Notes: generated by a model not told the origin, from the letters alone. A stretch of DNA of 64,000 nucleotides from Flavivirga sp. 57AJ16 (GCF_028736925.1 NZ_JAQZAT010000011.1:1-64000), one strand, 5' to 3'. Positions 54,655 through 63,931 are shown, numbered from the stretch's first letter. Made by a program: numbers and translations.

Positions 54655-55121
54655 TATGAACCCATAGTTGAGTTGCTTCAGATAGATATCGCCCATCTTC
54701 AACCTATGCTTCAGGTAACTCTTGAGGTAGTTCCCTGTAGTGTAGTAGTTCTTCATGGTTCCTGCCCTAAAGTACCTGTTTCATATTGGTGTTGGGGTAC
54801 TCCAAGAGTGTCAAAAGTGTCCGTTGGGTGTTGTCCTCGCCCAGATACCTTGACTCAATGGCTTGGGAGGTGACTACCTTGTGTTCATCCAATAATTTGC
54901 CATGACCTTGTCAAGGTAGCGGTTCAGTTGTTGTATCACAAGGCGTTGCCCTTGCCCCTGCTTCTTGGGGCATCCCATTCCTTATTTGACAATTGTCTCT
55001 TTAAGCTGATTTCTGAGCGTCTGCCATTAACCGTAATGCGCACGTAAATGGATAGCTTGTTTTTTTCGCTTCGGGATTTCCTTGTGAAGAATACCATCGA
55101 AAAGGTTGTGTGTGTCTGCAT
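54655..55121 (-). pseudogene. Tyrosine recombinase N-terminal half, frameshifted
   Basis: Starting at ATG 55121, the minus strand reads MQTHTTFSMVFFTRKSRSEK, then LSIYVRITVNGRRSEISLKR, the arm-type DNA-binding domain of Bacteroidota integrases. Further on, in other frames, come IQQLNRYLDKVM, QAIESRYLGEDNTQRTLLTL and TMKNYYTTGNYLKSYLKHRL, the core-binding domain. Several frameshifts and the missing catalytic domain show it is dead. It points away from the attachment-like repeat at 55271-55338, the normal position of an island integrase. Confidence 0.88.
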
Positions 55122-55270
55122 CTCTCTTTTGTTTTTGTTAAACGTCCATTTTCTAAACAAAAGTCAAATCCTATTTCAAAATGCTCCCTTAAATCTACAA
55201 CAATTCCAGTTAAGCGATGCACACCGAATTGCACACCTATTATTTGCCTTTTTTTGGTTACATTAAAAAA

Positions 55271-55338
55271 AACACTGATAATCATACGATTAACAGTGTT
55301 TTGTTGTGACCTATTTCTAGGTTCGTCGGGGTGGCAGG
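55271..55338. repeat. Attachment-site-like repeat with tRNA 3' end, right copy
   Basis: 68 bp matching 41266-41333 in the same orientation, with the last 29 bp identical and a small AACACT/AGTGTT hairpin at the other end. It lies 149 bp upstream of the integrase pseudogene start. The tRNA body does not follow; the sequence continues ATTTTCAAAA. Confidence 0.72.
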
Positions 55339-55498
55339 ATTTTCAAAAAACCCATAACCTCAAAATAAACGTTCGTTGCTGGTGAAATATGAAACACACC
55401 TTCATTCACCATCTGTGAAAAGCAAATGGTGTAATTAAAAAAAATAAAAATGCTGTATATCAAATATTTTTTGCCCATAGGTAGGTTATCTGGGTTAG

Positions 55499-55960
55499 TT
55501 AGTTTACTAAATCTAAATTAATATCACAATCCCCATAATCATATTCATTCAAATAGGGCTTGAAATCAAAAAGGATCCTGTTGATTTTATTTTCATTCAA
55601 TGGCTTGCTGATATATCCAGAACAGTGATATAACTTTTGAAGATATCCAGCATTGTGAATACTTTGAGTAGATGAAAGTAAATATACTTTGGTTTGGTTA
55701 TTGGCAGCTTTTAGAGCGTTTAACTTCTCTAAAAATTCAAATTCAGACATTTCTGGTATGTTAACATCCATCAATATGATATTTGGTATGCAGATACCGT
55801 ATTCCGTTAATACATCACTTTCTTTACTAAAAAATGACCATACATCATCAGTCCTATCAAATACCTTGATATTTGAATCCGGCAATAGATTTGAGAGAAC
55901 CTTTTTGCTAAACAACATATCCATTTTATTGCCGTCGATTAGTATTAAATTAGTTCTCAT
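55499..55960 (-). CDS. Stand-alone receiver-domain response regulator
   Basis: This 153-residue protein is a single receiver with phosphoacceptor Asp in IILMDVNIPEM (about residue 65), a Thr/Ser strand (VYLLSSTQS) and the conserved Lys (GYISKPLNE). The acidic pair at the N-terminus is reduced to LIDGN, a change worth noting. There is no output domain, so it works through protein contact. It is last in the operon, 3 bp after the kinase. Confidence 0.88.
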   Translation of the reverse strand: MRTNLILIDGNKMDMLFSKKVLSNLLPDSNIKVFDRTDDVWSFFSKESDVLTEYGICIPNIILMDVNIPEMSEFEFLEKLNALKAANNQTKVYLLSSTQSIHNAGYLQKLYHCSGYISKPLNENKINRILFDFKPYLNEYDYGDCDINLDLVN

Positions 55961-55963
55961 GAT

Positions 55964-57439
55964 TCATATAGAATTAGGTAATAGAATTTTAAAATGTGTG
56001 CCTTTATTTAAAGTGCTTTCAACCTGTATTTTCCCATGTAATTCTTCAATAATGTTTTTTACTATATATAGGCCAAGACCATTCCCTGGTACATCCTTTA
56101 CATTTGCCCTATAGTATAAATTGAAAATTTTATCGATACAGTGTGTTGCTATACCCTGACCATTATCCTTTAGATTAATTTCAATCATTTTGTCCAAAGA
56201 CATTACGGTTATATCTATATATGGGAAAAGTTCTTCATTTATAGCTTTCGAGTATTTTACCGAATTGTGAATTAAATTTTGAAGAATTGAATATACCAGA
56301 TCATAATCTGAAATAAAGTCCAAAGACTCGTCTATATTTATGCTAAATTCAATATGATCAAAATTTTCAGAGCCGTTCAACATTCTAAGCACATTGTTAA
56401 TGATACTTTTGAAATCATTTGTATCGAGCCTTTTATGTTTTGATGGGACATTCAAACCTTTAGCAAAATCGTAGGATACTAATTTACCCTTGTTGGATAT
56501 ACCTTCGCTACCTAACGCCCTATTTCCAGAGGAGGTTATTAATTTTTTAAATAAATCGTTCGATTGATGCATCGCTCTGTGAAAACTACCCAAATTTCTT
56601 ATTTGTTTTTCAGGGATGGATTCTATGTCGCTTGTAAGGCAATGAGTGCTATTTCGTTTATTTCGCTTGGAAAGATCTAGCATCACCGCACAATAAAACA
56701 ATCCACCATTAAAATCGAAACTGCTCAATGAGAGCTCTACTGAAAATTCTTCTCCCTTTTTATTCAAGCAAAATGTTCTTAGGGGGTATTCTTCAAAATC
56801 TTCTTTGTTATTGCTATTGGCACTAATCAGATTTATAATATTTTTAGCGGCACTTTCTTTCGAAATTAAAACACTCAGTTTTTTCCCTAAAATTTCAATT
56901 TTTGAATAGCCAAAGGCATCCTCAGCACCCTTATTCCATTCCGTTATATATCCTTGGGCATCTGCAATGATTATGATGCCCGCACATATCGATTGGAAAA
57001 TCAAACGGTATTTATCCTTCAATAAGGCGCTTTCCAATAATTTAGTATTCAGTTCGTAATTTTTTGTAACATCATCACACTTCACCAAGTACTTTACTCT
57101 TTTTTCAATATCATCTTTAACGGGTATTATAGTTGTGTCCAACCAAAAAGGATTATTGTTGTCCGATTTACCACTTAACACACCCTTCCATATTACACCT
57201 TTCTTAAGTGAAAACCATATATTTTTGTGAATTTCATCTATTTTCATATTTGGCCTTAACAAGTTTAATGGTTTTCCAATAAGGCAATTAAAATCAGACC
57301 CTAATATTTCGCAAAAAGAATCACTTGCAAATTCCACTCTTCCCATTGAATCTATGATGGAAATTATAGAATGTTCTAAAAATGCAGACAGAATGCTATT
57401 GTTAATTGATTTTTGCGAATAATACTTAAATGCTTCCAT
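55964..57439 (-). CDS. PAS-domain sensor histidine kinase
   Basis: The protein has 491 residues: two PAS domains (about 15-130 and 145-265, with GRVEFASDSFCEILG and GYITEWNKGAEDAFGYSKIE), a helical linker, and an ATPase domain with N-box NLIHNSVKYS, G1 DNGQGI and G2 GNGLGLYIVKNIIEELHG. The linker (about 275-375) shows no canonical H-[DE]-x-x-P phospho-histidine box; the nearest is FHRAMHQSND. It could be an unusual dimerisation type or a kinase with altered chemistry. No membrane segments, so it is cytoplasmic. Confidence 0.88.
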   Translation of the reverse strand: MEAFKYYSQKSINNSILSAFLEHSIISIIDSMGRVEFASDSFCEILGSDFNCLIGKPLNLLRPNMKIDEIHKNIWFSLKKGVIWKGVLSGKSDNNNPFWLDTTIIPVKDDIEKRVKYLVKCDDVTKNYELNTKLLESALLKDKYRLIFQSICAGIIIIADAQGYITEWNKGAEDAFGYSKIEILGKKLSVLISKESAAKNIINLISANSNNKEDFEEYPLRTFCLNKKGEEFSVELSLSSFDFNGGLFYCAVMLDLSKRNKRNSTHCLTSDIESIPEKQIRNLGSFHRAMHQSNDLFKKLITSSGNRALGSEGISNKGKLVSYDFAKGLNVPSKHKRLDTNDFKSIINNVLRMLNGSENFDHIEFSINIDESLDFISDYDLVYSILQNLIHNSVKYSKAINEELFPYIDITVMSLDKMIEINLKDNGQGIATHCIDKIFNLYYRANVKDVPGNGLGLYIVKNIIEELHGKIQVESTLNKGTHFKILLPNSI

Positions 57440-57448
57440 AAACTGTTT

Positions 57449-57841
57449 TTATTCTTTTAATAAATATTCTTTGGCGGTTTTTATGTCATCAAAAATGAAA
57501 TATGGCGTGGTGGGGTCAAATATTCTTTTATAAGAGATTATTAGCAACCTCATACCAATTGAATTGCATATATAAGCCTCAAAAACCTTTAGCCTTTGAA
57601 GTTCTGGCGTTTTTGAAAGTATATTAGCGGCTTCGGTGCTAAATGTCCCTAGAGAATCTCTCAAGTCAATGATAAAAGGCATGTGCTTTTCGTTACATAA
57701 TTTAATAATCGTTGCAACATACAATTGTGCTTTTTTACTATCCAATCGATATTCTCGATCAAGGGTTTTGAATCGACAACAAAAGATTTCATCTCTGTCT
57801 ATCCAAAATTTTGCGTTTCCAATTTTTATGATTTTGTCCAT
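57449..57841 (-). CDS. Small STAS/SpoIIAA-like protein, paralogue 1
   Basis: The 130-residue alpha/beta protein has a central MPFIIDLRDSLGTFSTEAAN strand-helix, like STAS or SpoIIAA-type domains, and a C-terminal FDDIKTAKEYLL helix. It shares the (L/M)PxxIDLR core with the next protein upstream. No catalytic residues are visible. Family name by memory may be DUF7793 but is not certain. It sits between its paralogue (11-bp gap) and the PAS kinase (9-bp gap), suggesting a signalling role. Confidence 0.65.
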   Translation of the reverse strand: MDKIIKIGNAKFWIDRDEIFCCRFKTLDREYRLDSKKAQLYVATIIKLCNEKHMPFIIDLRDSLGTFSTEAANILSKTPELQRLKVFEAYICNSIGMRLLIISYKRIFDPTTPYFIFDDIKTAKEYLLKE

Positions 57842-57852
57842 TCTCTCAATTT

Positions 57853-58266
57853 TTAACCCAATGAATTAAACATTGTATATTTTTTTTTGCAATAATTGAT
57901 GGATAAACCACAATGACTAAATATAGTATCTGGCGCTATAGGGCTGATGGCATAGCTCTGTATTATCAATAAAATTTTAAGGGCGAAAGAATCAACCAAA
58001 AATGTTTTGGAAAGTACAGAGACCTTGATATATGAACTACTGGATAAAAACCTGAAGAGCTTTATAGAAGTAATAAAATTAAGTCCCCTTAAATCAATTA
58101 ATAAAGGTAAGTATTTGCCTTTTGAAACAATAGATATAATATCATGCAAAGCCTTACCAGTATTGTGTTCCATTTCATTTTCATAGAACCCATTGACTAT
58201 TTTACAATAGATTACACTGTCTTGCAGCCAGAGCCTAATACATCCTACTTCTATTTTGCCTTCCAT
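57853..58266 (-). CDS. Small STAS/SpoIIAA-like protein, paralogue 2
   Basis: The 137-residue protein has the same layout as its neighbour: IRLWLQDSVIYCKIVNGF, then YLPLLIDLRGLNFITSIKLF and a C-terminal YCKKKYTMF. It is the first gene of the four-gene operon. The start codon lies about 16 bases after the transcription start predicted from the sigma-54 promoter. Function unknown. Confidence 0.65.
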   Translation of the reverse strand: MEGKIEVGCIRLWLQDSVIYCKIVNGFYENEMEHNTGKALHDIISIVSKGKYLPLLIDLRGLNFITSIKLFRFLSSSSYIKVSVLSKTFLVDSFALKILLIIQSYAISPIAPDTIFSHCGLSINYCKKKYTMFNSLG

Positions 58267-58292
58267 TATTTAAAAAATTTGAAAAACGAAAA

Positions 58293-58308
58293 ACAATTGG
58301 AATGCCAA
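58293..58308 (-). promoter_or_regulatory. Candidate sigma-54 promoter
   Basis: On the minus strand TTGGCATTCCAATTGT has GG (-24), ten bases, then GT (-12), close to the consensus TGGCAC-N5-TTGC. It lies 27 bp upstream of the first STAS-like gene and downstream of twin palindromes that could bind the adjacent sigma-54 activator. Confidence 0.6.
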
Positions 58309-58386
58309 AAAAACAAAAAACAACATAAAACAATGATAATCAAATAGTTAAATAAATATATGATTTAATTATTTGATATATAAATG

Positions 58387-58440
58387 ACGGAATACCGTGG
58401 GTGGTGTTGAGGGACTTTTTGAAAATCAACGGAATACCGT
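58387..58440. promoter_or_regulatory. Twin palindromic activator sites (enhancer)
   Basis: The palindrome-like ACGGAATACCGT occurs exactly twice, at 58387-58398 and 58429-58440, 42 bp apart (four helical turns). Both lie about 105-160 bp upstream of the predicted transcription start, the usual distance for sigma-54 activator sites. The second touches the stop codon of the activator gene. Confidence 0.65.
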
Positions 58441-61400
58441 TATTTGTGCTTAGATTTTTTTATACCTAGTTTATTCATTTTATCCCTTAAGGTACTAGGC
58501 TTCATGTTCAATAAATTAGAGGCGCTTTGCTCCCCACTAATTTTCCAATTACACCGATCTAAAACCTCAACAATATGATTTTTTTGGGCTGTATCAAGAG
58601 AGAAATCCTTGCCATTGAACTGCTGCTGTTTATTCTTTTGAGCTGTGGTTTCAAAACCAGGTACCATTAAAGTGTCACTATTGGACAGTATCAAGGCTCT
58701 TTCAATTAAATTTTCTAATTCCCTAATATTTCCAGGCCAGTGATGTGACTTGAGTAATGCCATCGTTTCGTCTAGAATATACTTTATATTTTTCTCGTAG
58801 GCTTTATTGAATTTATCAACAAAATGCTCAACTAAGAGAGGGATATCTTCAATCCGCTTTCTTAATGGCGGTATTTCTATGGGAAATACGTTAAGCCTAA
58901 AAAACAAATCCTCCCTAAATTGTTTTTTTTCTATTTCCTCCCTCAGGTTTCTGTTCGTGGCAGCTATCACCCTTACATCTAATTTCTTTAACTTGGTTCC
59001 TCCTATGACTTCTATCTCACCCTCTTGTAAAAACCTTAAAATCTTTGGTTGCATATCCAAAGGCAGTTCACCTATTTCATCAAGAAATAAAGTACCTCCA
59101 TCGGCCAATTCAAATTTTCCAATTTTATCGCTAAAAGCACCAGTAAAAGAACCCTTTTTATGTCCGAAAAGCTCACTTTCTATTAATTCTCTAGGAATCG
59201 CAGAACAATTAACCTTGATTAATGGTTTTTTATTTCGTTGGCTTGTGTTATGAATGGCCCTTGCCAGAAGCTCTTTACCCGTACCAGACTCCCCTAACAA
59301 TAAGACCGTAGCATTGGTTGGTGCCACTTTTTCAACTTCAGTCAGTACGTTACTAAATTCTACGCTTCCATAGACCATTTCCTCATAATTGAATACCAAG
59401 TCCAGTTCATTTCTAAGGTAAATATTCTCCTGTACCAATTGCTCCTTTAACTCACTAAGCTCGTTATTCACTTTAACCAACTTTTCATTTGCCAGTAAAA
59501 TTCTTTTCTCAGCCAATTTACGCTCCGTACTTTCTACCATTAACGAAACTATGCTAGCTATGGATGTTGCAAAAGATTGATCGTCGGACGTCCACTTTCT
59601 TAAACTACCCCCAACATGTTCAAAACAAACTATACCGTAATACCCATAAGAACTGTTAATTGATACATCCATTAAGGACTTAATATTATTAGGAACAAGA
59701 TAACCAGGCACAAATCCTTTGGTAATTACACTGGTCTGAGCATCATTGATAAGAATTGTTTGGTTTTTGTCTAACTCATTGAAATAAAGCGGATTTTGTT
59801 CATATCTAATAACCGATCCTTTTTCGAAAGAATCACTTTTTAAATCATATAACCTTTCGCAAAATATTTCGTTTTTAACTTCATTAAAACTCCAAACACT
59901 AACTCTATTCACATTTAAAGTTTCTGCAGATAATTTGGTTATATTCTTAAAAGCATAGTCAATTTCTTTACCAACAAGATTAGCTAATTTTAGTATAGCT
60001 TCCTTTTTTTGCTCAGATTTTAAAGCATTTACCTTGAGAGTATTTTTCAACTTTTCTTCTTCTGAAATATCCTTCATTGTGCCAAATAAGGCTACTACTT
60101 CACCCTTATCATTTTTTATATTTCCAGCTAAAAAAGACGCCATAAACTTCTCACCATTTTTTCTTATAAATTCAAATTGAAACGATAATGCTTCCCCTTG
60201 GGCGACCCGTTCATTAGTTTTGGATATTTTTTCAAAATCTTCCTTTTTCACAAAAGGGTAAGGCAAATCCAACCCTAACAATTCTTTTTCTTCGTAACCT
60301 AAAATTTTACAGGTAGACTCATTCACCATGATTATTTTCCCATTCAAATCGACTATTATCAAGCCTTCTTGCATAGACATAATGAGTTTATCTGTAAACT
60401 CCTTGGCCGACTTTAAATCCTGTTCGGCTTTCCTTCGCTCGGTTATGTCTATTATGGTCCCAAAATAAGCCAACATCTTACCATCAGCATCGTTAATACT
60501 CGAAATCATTACATGTACATTAAAACGGCTTCCGTCTTTACGCATGTAAACACTTTCAAAACTTTCAATCAATTCTCCCCGCTCTAATCGTTCGTGACGT
60601 AAATTGGATTCTTCTTCAATCTCTGGAGGCGAAAACGGATAAGGACATTGTTTGCCTACTAGCTCCATTTCTGAAAAACCAGACATTTTACAAAATGCAG
60701 GGTTAACACTAATAATTTCTGTATGTATATCGAAAACAACCAAACCTTCTTGCATAGAATCAATTAGAGCTTCTGAATATTCTTTAGCAGTTTTTAAGTC
60801 ATTTTCTGCCTGCTTGCGATCTGTTATATCTCGAATTACCCCAACGAGGAATTTGTTACCATCATCATCAATAAATCTGGTTTTTTTTGTAGATATAATT
60901 CTCGTTTCACCTTTTCTTATAGTAAGGCTTTCTTCGTTAATATTTTCTATACCATCTTTTAATACTTGCCTATCAATACGTAAAAAGGCATCTCTCTCTT
61001 CTGGAGCTACATCTTCTGCCAATGTTTTTCCTAAGACATCAATCTTATCTAAATTAAAAATTTTAAGAAAAGCATTATTGACCAAAACCAACCTACTTTC
61101 TTCATCTTTTACAAAAACTGGATCTCCAATATTATTAATTATGTTTTCTAAGTACCTCTCACTTCTCAGTACAAGATCTTCCGTTCTTTTTTTCTCTGTT
61201 ATGTCTGTAAAATAAATGGCCAAACCTTCTGGCGAAGGATAGACCCTGTTCTCGAACCACTTGTCAAAAGGTTCATAATATTCTTGAAAATATTGGGTTT
61301 CTTGTGTTTTAAGAGCTTTATGGTATATTGTATAAAAAGCTTTGTTTACAGCTTCTGGATAAACCTCCCATGTGTTTTTGCCAATAAGATCGTCTGGCTT

Positions 61401-62003
61401 TTTATTTAAAATCTTTGCAGCTTTCTTATTTATATAGGTATAGCACCAATTAGAGTCTAGTACTACCAGTCCGTCTGATATATTATTCAACGTAAGGTCT
61501 AATTGTGAAACCAGTTTTTTCTCAGTTATTAACTTAAGATACTTTTTCCGATAGTTTAACACTGAAAAAATGTCTTTGTTTTTTGATTGCTGGTATGCAA
61601 TACTCTTTTTACCAGTTATACCTTCTATTAAACCTAAATGTGCTATAACTTCATTATTGCGGTTCTTTATTGCAGCAACAAATACTTTTACAGGAAAGTA
61701 TGTACCATCTTTACGGACATGCGTGGTTTCATGCTCTCCGTCTATATTAGATTTGAGCATTTTTTTAAAACCCTCGCTAAATTCTTCACGAGATTCTGGA
61801 GGCCAAAAGGGAAAAGGGAAACCTATATTAGTTAATTCTTCTACTTTAAACCCCGTTATACAACTAAATGCAGAATTAACCATAACAATCCTGCCCAAGA
61901 GGTTTATTATTATAAGCCCATCTTCTAACGACTCAATAAAACTTTCGGAAAACCCAATTTCTTGCTTTAATTCTTGAAGCAATTCAATATCTGTTCTTTT
62001 CAT
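58440..62003 (-). CDS. Multi-PAS sigma-54-dependent activator (bacterial enhancer-binding protein)
   Basis: The protein has 1187 residues. Several PAS domains (about 15-135, 170-280, 285-400, 410-530, 535-655) are followed by a GAF-like domain (about 670-835), a coiled linker, and an AAA+ domain with Walker A GESGTGKE (904-911), the sigma-54 contact loop GSFTGA (951-956; usual form GAFTGA) and Walker B LFLDE (D975). A Fis-type helix-turn-helix closes the protein (about 1135-1187). The absence of a receiver and the many PAS domains suggest direct sensing of small ligands or redox state. It likely acts on the operon downstream. Confidence 0.93.
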   Translation of the reverse strand: MKRTDIELLQELKQEIGFSESFIESLEDGLIIINLLGRIVMVNSAFSCITGFKVEELTNIGFPFPFWPPESREEFSEGFKKMLKSNIDGEHETTHVRKDGTYFPVKVFVAAIKNRNNEVIAHLGLIEGITGKKSIAYQQSKNKDIFSVLNYRKKYLKLITEKKLVSQLDLTLNNISDGLVVLDSNWCYTYINKKAAKILNKKPDDLIGKNTWEVYPEAVNKAFYTIYHKALKTQETQYFQEYYEPFDKWFENRVYPSPEGLAIYFTDITEKKRTEDLVLRSERYLENIINNIGDPVFVKDEESRLVLVNNAFLKIFNLDKIDVLGKTLAEDVAPEERDAFLRIDRQVLKDGIENINEESLTIRKGETRIISTKKTRFIDDDGNKFLVGVIRDITDRKQAENDLKTAKEYSEALIDSMQEGLVVFDIHTEIISVNPAFCKMSGFSEMELVGKQCPYPFSPPEIEEESNLRHERLERGELIESFESVYMRKDGSRFNVHVMISSINDADGKMLAYFGTIIDITERRKAEQDLKSAKEFTDKLIMSMQEGLIIVDLNGKIIMVNESTCKILGYEEKELLGLDLPYPFVKKEDFEKISKTNERVAQGEALSFQFEFIRKNGEKFMASFLAGNIKNDKGEVVALFGTMKDISEEEKLKNTLKVNALKSEQKKEAILKLANLVGKEIDYAFKNITKLSAETLNVNRVSVWSFNEVKNEIFCERLYDLKSDSFEKGSVIRYEQNPLYFNELDKNQTILINDAQTSVITKGFVPGYLVPNNIKSLMDVSINSSYGYYGIVCFEHVGGSLRKWTSDDQSFATSIASIVSLMVESTERKLAEKRILLANEKLVKVNNELSELKEQLVQENIYLRNELDLVFNYEEMVYGSVEFSNVLTEVEKVAPTNATVLLLGESGTGKELLARAIHNTSQRNKKPLIKVNCSAIPRELIESELFGHKKGSFTGAFSDKIGKFELADGGTLFLDEIGELPLDMQPKILRFLQEGEIEVIGGTKLKKLDVRVIAATNRNLREEIEKKQFREDLFFRLNVFPIEIPPLRKRIEDIPLLVEHFVDKFNKAYEKNIKYILDETMALLKSHHWPGNIRELENLIERALILSNSDTLMVPGFETTAQKNKQQQFNGKDFSLDTAQKNHIVEVLDRCNWKISGEQSASNLLNMKPSTLRDKMNKLGIKKSKHK

Positions 62004-62242
62004 AAAGAATATAAATACAACCCCTCAATTTAAGTATTCTCATTTGTTATTTTGATAATTGAATTGATAATTGCAATTAAAAACACCTATAAGTAAGTAA
62101 TTTAATTTAAAATAGTAAAAAATATTCGATAAAATATACATAAGTAAAGGTAGCTGTCCTTATGCAAAAAAAACTTACAATAAAGATAACCTGATATAAA
62201 TTAAAATTTGCAGGTTTATATACCGTAGAGTATATCTGTAAT

Positions 62243-62834
62243 ATGGTGCGTTCGGAAAACAAGACAATTGATAATTGAAAAGACAGCTTCTATATTTAAC
62301 AAAAAAGGATATACAGGAACTTACTTATCGGATTTAACCAATGCCACAGGTTTGGCAAAAGGCAGTATTTACGGCAACTTCAAGGATAAAAATGAGGTTG
62401 CTGTTGAAGCATTTAAATATAATTATAAGTTTCAGTCAGATCAAATACTTCAAAAAATCAATCAAAAAAACAAGGCAATCCATAAATTATTGATTTTCCT
62501 TAATCATTACAGAACTGCTTTTAGGCCCATTTTTAATAATGGTAGTTGTGCCATACTAAATACGGCTATAGATGCAGACGACGGGAACGATTTACTAAAA
62601 GATGAAGTAATAAAGACCATTTATAATTGGCATAAAACAATTGTTTCTATTTTAAAAGATGGAATAAAACAAAACGAGTTAGAAAACAATTTTTATGTTG
62701 AAACCTTTTCTTATCGGATGATTGCAATGATAGAAGGCAGTATTATGTTAGCAAAGACCCTTAACAAACCGGAAATTTTATTGAAAAATATGGATTTTTT
62801 AGAATCGGAAATAAATAGACTTAAATCAGAATAA
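62243..62834 (+). CDS. TetR family regulator with frameshifted or TTG start
   Basis: The main frame (62268-62834, about 188 residues) has a TetR helix-turn-helix: IIEKTASIFNKKGYTGTYLS, DLTNATGLAKGSIYGNFKDK, then a helical ligand domain. It opens with TTG. An ATG at 62243 in another frame reads MVRSENKTIDN, the usual TetR lead-in, and ends by stop after 11 codons. Joining it to IIEKTAS needs a shift near 62270. So either TTG is used, or a real frameshift damaged the gene. Confidence 0.8.
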
Positions 62835-62849
62835 AAAAATTTAAATACT

Positions 62850-62869
62850 CATATACCTACCGGTATATG
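62850..62869. promoter_or_regulatory. Candidate TetR operator
   Basis: CATATACC-TACC-GGTATATG is a perfect 8-bp inverted repeat with a 4-bp centre, between the TetR stop and the start of the truncated thioesterase. Confidence 0.6.
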
Positions 62870-62883
62870 AAACTAAAAACAAT

Positions 62884-63036
62884 ATGAACATACTAGAACA
62901 ATTAAAATCATTTGTGGGTAAAGAGTTTTTAGAATCTCAATCGCCATTTATGCGTTGGCTTAACCCTATAATAAAATCAACTGAAAAAGGACATATAGAA
63001 TTTGAATATACGGTAAGAAAAGAATTTATGATCTAG
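62884..63036 (+). pseudogene. Truncated PaaI-like thioesterase (50 codons)
   Basis: ATG at 62884 starts MNILEQLKSFVGKEFLESQS, then PFMRWLNPIIKSTEKGHIEF, an N-terminus typical of hotdog-fold thioesterases located beside TetR genes in this phylum. It ends at TAG 63034 with no hotdog core. The sequence beyond belongs to the oppositely oriented reductase remnant, so a deletion fused the two. Confidence 0.65.
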
Positions 63037-63039
63037 ATA

Positions 63040-63423
63040 GGTGCTACCAGAACGATAGTATTTATAAAACTCTAATTCGTTATCAAAAAATGCTTTTAAT
63101 TTAACTAACTCATTTGTATTTGAAATTCCCCATAGGCGATAAAACTTTTATTGAATTTCCTATCTCAATATTGTCGTTTAGGTAATTTGATACTTTTCCT
63201 GCTTTTACTCTTTTTATTGTAATAGATAAATTTTGATCAGTATAAGGTTAAGAACATAGAGAATATGCTCTTCTTTCTTCTTGACCATTTATTTCTGTAA
63301 TAAGTGTTAAAAATTGACCAGATTGGTAATTAAATTTTTCTTGTGGCTATTTGAAATGAACTATAATAGCATCCGAGGTTTCTTTGGTTACACTTAGAAC
63401 TTTTAAATCTATTTTAGTATTCA
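63040..63423 (-). pseudogene. Ferredoxin-NADP reductase-like oxidoreductase N-terminus with stops
   Basis: From ATG 63423 the minus strand reads MNTKIDLKVLSVTKETSDAI, stop TAG, PQEKFNYQSGQFLTLITEIN, ERRAYSLC(S), stop TAA, PYTDQNLSITIKRVKAGKVS, then IKVLSPMGNF. This is the FAD-binding half of a PaaE/ferredoxin-reductase-type enzyme (RAYSLCS-P motif). Two in-frame stops and loss of the NAD and iron-sulfur parts show that it is dead. Confidence 0.8.
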
Positions 63424-63454
63424 TAATTGTTTGTTTTTGAGGTGTTTTTCTTGT

Positions 63455-63931
63455 TTACTCCACCAATAAATCAATTACTACTTCAGGGTCAGATTCATTA
63501 TTAATCCAGATATCTTCTAATGTTTTTGAGTTTCCAATTACAATATTTTTAGTTTCTAGTCTTTTAGATGCTTCGGAATAATCAATTTCTAAAACTTTGA
63601 AAACATCAGTAATAGGGGCTTTTATGATTTTATTTATGATAATCATATCTACAGGTGGGTTCATTTTTTCTAAAACAATAAGTATTGCTGAGATTGTTAA
63701 AACTCCTAATAAAGCGGGAATAAATACTTTTTTCCCAAAATGACTTTTCAGGCCCCTCCAATTAAGTATAATGTGAAATATTGCACAAGCAACAAAAGTT
63801 ACTCCTAAATACTCATGTACTACTTCTGTATAACCATCAAAGAGGTGGAAAAACATTAATAAACCAGATATTCCAACCACAAGAAAAATTAAGGAAATAA
63901 AAGGTGTTACGTAATTTCTATTTAGTTTCAT
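63455..63931 (-). CDS. DUF4405-type small membrane protein
   Basis: The 158-residue protein has three membrane helices (about 9-29, 43-60, 68-87) with histidines H39 and H53 in VVHEYLGVTFVACAIFHIIL, resembling the DUF4405 haem-binding-like fold. The soluble C-terminal 65 residues (VFKVLEIDYSEASKRLETKN) are typical of the flavobacterial version. It sits upstream of the reductase remnant on the same strand, so together they look like a damaged electron-transfer cluster. Confidence 0.85.
   Translation of the reverse strand: MKLNRNYVTPFISLIFLVVGISGLLMFFHLFDGYTEVVHEYLGVTFVACAIFHIILNWRGLKSHFGKKVFIPALLGVLTISAILIVLEKMNPPVDMIIINKIIKAPITDVFKVLEIDYSEASKRLETKNIVIGNSKTLEDIWINNESDPEVVIDLLVE

Noticed and set aside
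54673-55385. Several plus- and minus-strand open frames of 66-94 codons
   Set aside because: They are alternate frames of the decayed integrase; the integrase reading is supported by recognisable motifs across the region.
57449-58266. Calling the two small proteins anti-sigma-factor antagonists
   Set aside because: The STAS-like core is suggestive, but there is no clear phosphorylatable serine motif and no partner anti-sigma kinase of the SpoIIAB type nearby.
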